A stretch of DNA of 64,000 nucleotides, taken from positions 1,054,001 to 1,118,000 of the forward strand of contig NZ_JABBGH010000001.1 in assembly GCF_012927305.1 (NCBI RefSeq), read 5' to 3'. Shown piece by piece: positions 60,826 through 64,000 of this stretch. Source of the DNA: Hymenobacter polaris (GTDB taxonomy: Bacteria; Bacteroidota; Bacteroidia; Cytophagales; Hymenobacteraceae). The stretch's first letter is position 1, and each line of letters starts with the position of its first letter. Position numbers and translations under genes: made by a program. The notes beneath the pieces are model-generated. The model made no database searches. It worked only from the letters and a program-made list of their open reading frames with translations, and was not told where the DNA came from.

Positions 60826-60858
60826 GGGTGGGAAACTTTGTTAAAGCGTTTCCCACCC
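60826..60858 (-). terminator. hairpin downstream of pnp
   Basis: An 11-bp perfect stem (GGGTGGGAAAC, GTTTCCCACCC) with an 11-base loop lies 35 bases beyond the pnp stop. It has no clear T tract, so it may mark a 3' end rather than terminate strongly. Confidence 0.5.
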
Positions 60859-60892
60859 GCCGTATTTACTACTTCAGGCTCTGCGCCAAGCC

Positions 60893-63031
60893 CTAGGCGG
60901 GCTTGGCCAGCAGCACCTTGCGCGACAAACGGTACTTGCCGGTTTTCTTATCGATATCCACCAGCTTCACGTCGATGTCCTGCCCTACTTCGAGCACGCC
61001 CTCCAGCGAGGCAATGCGCTCGTGGGTGACTTCCGAGATGTGCAGCAGGCCGTCCTTGCCGGGCATAATTTCCACGAAGGCACCGTAAGGCTGGATGCTG
61101 CGCACCTTGCCTTTGTAGACCTCGCCCACCTCGGGCTGGGCCGCAATGGCGCGGATGCGGTCGATGGCACCTTGCATATCGGCTTGGTTGGCGGCATAGA
61201 TGCTCACGTGGCCCTTCTCGTCCTTCTCCTCGATGATAACCGTGGCGTTGGTATCCTTCTGAATCTGCTGGATGACCTTGCCGCCCGGCCCGATTACGGC
61301 GCCGATAAACTCTTTGTCAATCAGCATCTTGTGTGAGCGCGGCGTATGGGCCTTCAGCTCGGGCGCCGGGGCGGCGATGGTCTTAGCCATCTCGCGCAGG
61401 ATGTGCAGGCGGCCTTCGCGGGCCTGGTGCAGCGCGGCGGTCAGAATCTCGTTGCTCAGGCCCTGGATTTTGATGTCCATCTGGCAGGCGCAAATGCCTT
61501 TCTCGGTGCCCGTTACTTTGAAGTCCATGTCACCGAGGTGGTCCTCGTCGCCTAGGATGTCGCTCAGCACGGCGTACTCGCCGGTTTCCTTGTCTTGTAC
61601 GAGGCCCATGGCGATGCCCGCCACGGCGGCGCGCACTTTCACGCCCGCGTCCATCAGCGCCAGCGAGCCGGCGCACACGGTGGCCATCGAGCTAGAGCCG
61701 TTCGACTCCAGAATGTCCGACACGATGCGGATGGTGTAGGGGTTTTCGTCGTCGGGCGGCAGCACTTGCTTGAGCGAGCGCATGGCCAGGTTGCCGTGGC
61801 CAATTTCGCGGCGGCCGGCGCCGCGGTTGGGCTTCACCTCGCCGGTCGAGTAACCAGGGAAGTTGTAGTGCAGCATGAAGCGGTTGTAACCCTTGGTCAG
61901 CGGCTGGTCGATGATTTGCTCATCGAGCTTGGTGCCGAGGGTGGCCGTGGTCAGGCTCTGGGTTTCGCCGCGGGTGAAGATGGCCGAGCCGTGGGCGCCG
62001 GGCAGGTAGTTGATTTCCGACCAGATGGGGCGAATTTCGGTAAGCTGGCGGCCGTCGAGGCGCACGCGCTCTTTTACCATCATGTCGCGGATGGCTTTCT
62101 TCTCGGCCGAGCCGTAGTAGCGGCTAAACATTTTCATGTCCAGCTCGGGCTGCTCAGCCACTAGCTTATCTAGGAACGCCTTTTTAACGCCCGAGAAACC
62201 TTCCTTGCGGCCGCTCTTGCTAGTGTTGCCCGAGCGGGCCACGTCGTAGGCACCCTGGTAGATACCCTCGTGAATGAGGGCCTTGAGCGCGTCATTTTCC
62301 TCGTACTTAGGATATTCGCGGGGCTGGGCGTCGGGCGTGCGGCCCACGGCCTCGGCCAAGTCTTTCTGCAGCTGCACCTGGGCCTTGATGGCCTCATGAG
62401 CGAAGGCGATAGCGGCTACCATCTCTTCCTCGCTCACCTCGTGCATCTCGCCCTCTACCATGGCTACTGAGTCGCCGGTGGCACCCACGATGAGGTCCAT
62501 GTCGGCGCGCTGCAAGTCGCTGGTTTTGGGGTTAATCTGGAACTGGCCGTCGATGCGGGCCACCCGCACTTCCGAGATGGGACCGGCAAAGGGAATATCC
62601 GAAATCGAGAGCGCGGCCGAAGCGGCCAGGGCGGCCAGCGCGTCGGGCTGCACTTCTTTGTCGGCCGAGATGAGGTTAATCATCACCTGCACCTCGTAGT
62701 GATAGTCTTTGGGGAACATGGGCCGCAGGATGCGGTCCACGAGGCGGCAAATCAGGATTTCGTAGTCGGAGAGGCGGCCTTCGCGGCGCTGAAAGGAGCC
62801 AGGGATTTTGCCGGCCGAGCCGAATTTTTCCTGGTAGTCAACCGACAAAGGCAGAAAGTCAACACCTTCGCGCTGGCTGGGGGCCGATACGACGGTGGCC
62901 AGCAGCATGGTATCGCCGAGGCGCACTACGACGGCGCCATCGGCAAATTTGGCGAGCTTGCCGGTTTCAATGGAAAGCTGGCGGCCATCGGGCAGCGCCA
63001 GCGTTTTGGTAATCGCGTGGGGAGCGGGCAT
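60893..63031 (-). CDS. pnp: polynucleotide phosphorylase
   Basis: PNPase degrades RNA 3' to 5' by phosphorolysis and can add tails. The 712-residue protein has two RNase PH-like domains ([20 protein letters not shown] region; [15 protein letters not shown] and [18 protein letters not shown]), a KH domain ([19 protein letters not shown]) and an S1 domain ([20 protein letters not shown]). The start [13 protein letters not shown] at 63031 fits the family; the ATG at 63070 would add 13 residues. It follows rpsO, separated by a terminator, the common rpsO-pnp order. Confidence 0.97.
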   Translation of the reverse strand: MPAPHAITKTLALPDGRQLSIETGKLAKFADGAVVVRLGDTMLLATVVSAPSQREGVDFLPLSVDYQEKFGSAGKIPGSFQRREGRLSDYEILICRLVDRILRPMFPKDYHYEVQVMINLISADKEVQPDALAALAASAALSISDIPFAGPISEVRVARIDGQFQINPKTSDLQRADMDLIVGATGDSVAMVEGEMHEVSEEEMVAAIAFAHEAIKAQVQLQKDLAEAVGRTPDAQPREYPKYEENDALKALIHEGIYQGAYDVARSGNTSKSGRKEGFSGVKKAFLDKLVAEQPELDMKMFSRYYGSAEKKAIRDMMVKERVRLDGRQLTEIRPIWSEINYLPGAHGSAIFTRGETQSLTTATLGTKLDEQIIDQPLTKGYNRFMLHYNFPGYSTGEVKPNRGAGRREIGHGNLAMRSLKQVLPPDDENPYTIRIVSDILESNGSSSMATVCAGSLALMDAGVKVRAAVAGIAMGLVQDKETGEYAVLSDILGDEDHLGDMDFKVTGTEKGICACQMDIKIQGLSNEILTAALHQAREGRLHILREMAKTIAAPAPELKAHTPRSHKMLIDKEFIGAVIGPGGKVIQQIQKDTNATVIIEEKDEKGHVSIYAANQADMQGAIDRIRAIAAQPEVGEVYKGKVRSIQPYGAFVEIMPGKDGLLHISEVTHERIASLEGVLEVGQDIDVKLVDIDKKTGKYRLSRKVLLAKPA

Positions 63032-63145
63032 CAGTGGGGAATTAGACAAGAGACGTTTTAGACTAGACATGAGCGGGTGCGGTCTGGTTCGGCCAGGGCC
63101 CTAGGCCCGGCTTCCACGTCTCATGTCCGGGGCAGCACTACGGGG

Positions 63146-63187
63146 TAAAAAAAGAGCAGGGAACCTTCGGTGTGAAGGCTCCCTGCT
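63146..63187 (-). terminator. terminator between rpsO and pnp
   Basis: A stem of AGCAGGGA with a CCTTC/GAAGG inner part, paired around a short loop, is followed on the minus strand by seven T residues. Read-through would be needed for joint transcription of pnp. Confidence 0.82.
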
Positions 63188-63201
63188 GATTGGCGAAGGG
63201 C

Positions 63202-63477
63202 TTACTTACGGATGCCCAGCTCCTTAATGATGGCGCGGTAGCGGTTAATCTCGCGGTGCTGGAGGTAATCGAGCATCCGGCGGCGCTTACCAACCAGTTT
63301 CAGCAAACCCAGGCGGGTGCTGTGGTCCTTCTTGTTCACCTTGAGGTGCTCGGTCAGGTGCTGAATGCGGTGCGTAAACAGCGCAATTTGCGACTCGGCC
63401 GACCCGGTATCGGTGCTTGATTTCTGAAGGCTGTTTTTTTCGAAGATGGCCTGCTTGGCCTCGGTCGAGAGAATCAT
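63202..63477 (-). CDS. rpsO: 30S ribosomal protein S15
   Basis: The 91-residue protein is the normal S15 length. It has the helix-rich pattern [40 protein letters not shown] and [20 protein letters not shown], which binds the 16S rRNA central domain. ATG 63477 ([12 protein letters not shown]) is the correct start; the open frame upstream covers the promoter and leader. Confidence 0.98.
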   Translation of the reverse strand: MILSTEAKQAIFEKNSLQKSSTDTGSAESQIALFTHRIQHLTEHLKVNKKDHSTRLGLLKLVGKRRRMLDYLQHREINRYRAIIKELGIRK

Positions 63478-63550
63478 CGGCAGATAGGTTTGACCCCGTC
63501 TTAGATTGTGAAATAATAAGAAAAGCTCACCCCGCACCGCGAGGCGGGCG

Positions 63551-63581
63551 CAAAGGTACGTGAAAACTTTCACGATTCCAA
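63551..63581 (-). promoter_or_regulatory. rpsO promoter
   Basis: On the minus strand TTGG (near 63578-63581) is followed about 20 bases later by TACCTTTG (63551-63558), an exact -7 match. The leader to ATG 63477 is about 70 bases and AT-rich near its end. Confidence 0.65.
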
Positions 63582-63621
63582 GGCGCCCTAGCCCCCTGGC
63601 AAGCATTGGCCCGCGGTGTTG

Positions 63622-64000
63622 CTAACCCTGCGCGGGCTGCGGCAGCACCAACTGGCGCAGCTTGGGGAAGCGCGGCAGGCGCTGGGCCAGCCGCCGCCAG
63701 AAGTCGGTTTCAAGCAGGCCCGAGTCGTGATAGGCTTGGTAAAGAAAGAATAAGCCAAACGGCAGCAGCGCCGCAATGGGCAGGAAGGTACCGGTCCAAA
63801 CGGGCAAAATAAAGTCCTTGGCGTACTTCTCGCCCATGGTCGTGAACACGTAGAACACGATGAAAAACACGATGGACACTAGAATGGGCACTCCAATGCC
63901 GCCTTTCTTGATAATGGCCCCTAGGGGTGCGCCAATCAGAAACATGAGCACGATGGCCAGCGACTGGGTAAACTTCTTATAAATCTCGATGCGGTGCTCG
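63622..64000 (-). CDS. LptF/LptG-type permease, C-terminal part (5' end outside window)
   Basis: The frame is open to the window edge on the minus strand and ends at 63622, giving about 125 visible residues. IEIYKKFTQSLAIVLMFLIG and APLGAIIKKGGIGVP match the conserved helix region of the YjgP/YjgQ lipopolysaccharide-export permeases, followed by further helices (ILVSIVFFIVFYVFTTMG, LPIAALLPFGLFFLYQA). The C-terminal tail is basic and short. LptF and LptG form the membrane part of the LptB2FG exporter. Which of the two this is cannot be decided from the fragment. Confidence 0.85.
   Translation of the reverse strand, partial: EHRIEIYKKFTQSLAIVLMFLIGAPLGAIIKKGGIGVPILVSIVFFIVFYVFTTMGEKYAKDFILPVWTGTFLPIAALLPFGLFFLYQAYHDSGLLETDFWRRLAQRLPRFPKLRQLVLPQPAQG

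Overview
The window looks like a chromosomal segment of a pigmented, GC-rich Bacteroidota in the Cytophagales, most like Hymenobacter. The evidence is a type IX secretion sorting domain of each type (47397-49454 and 49724-52012), a short RpoD-type sigma factor, bacillithiol synthesis (bshB1), SemiSWEET, DUF2147, a CrtA-like and an RPE65-like carotenoid enzyme, and promoter boxes of the Bacteroidota type TAnnTTTG. No rRNA, tRNA or CRISPR array was found. Both window edges cut genes: an HD phosphohydrolase at base 1 and an LptF/LptG-type permease at base 64000.

Layout. 1-9022 is core: HD hydrolase, dnaA, a 5'-nucleotidase split into two genes, and the two methylmalonyl-CoA mutase subunits. 9023-11664 is accessory: an AT-rich orphan gene, a DUF1304 pseudogene, an SDR oxidoreductase, and a small gene joining a HigA-antitoxin-like N-terminus to an Imm53-like immunity domain. 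11730-38609 is mostly single-gene housekeeping: UPF1-like helicase, SlyD-like and Mip-like PPIases, SemiSWEET, AcpH, CrtA-like enzyme, two divergent paralogous lipoproteins with kinase-like motifs, topoisomerase IB, Clp N-domain protein, App1-type phosphatase, MtgA, Kup, carotenoid oxygenase, M61 peptidase, NlpC/P60 hydrolase and TlpA-like thioredoxin. 36765-37146 (minus strand) carries an apparent small transcript with its own promoter, a 23-codon ORF behind a near-perfect Shine-Dalgarno sequence, and a strong terminator.

38643-47384 is read here as a decayed Tn3-family transposon. It has 38-bp terminal inverted repeats, near-matching 5-bp target duplications, a broken serine resolvase at the left and the C-terminal remnant of a Tn3 transposase at the right. 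Its cargo is intact: a histidine kinase and NtrC-type regulator, divergent from a membrane-fusion protein, an ABC ATPase and an FtsX/MacB-type permease. 47397-64000 returns to core genes: M1 aminopeptidase, T9SS adhesin-like protein, oxidase subunit III-like protein, ligA, bshB1, M23/LysM endopeptidase, trxB, rpoD, pnp and rpsO.

Across the window, intergenic gaps hold several families of long hairpins or tandem repeats, often touching stop codons. The palindrome CCCTAGGG recurs far more often than base composition predicts, in several reading frames and between genes.
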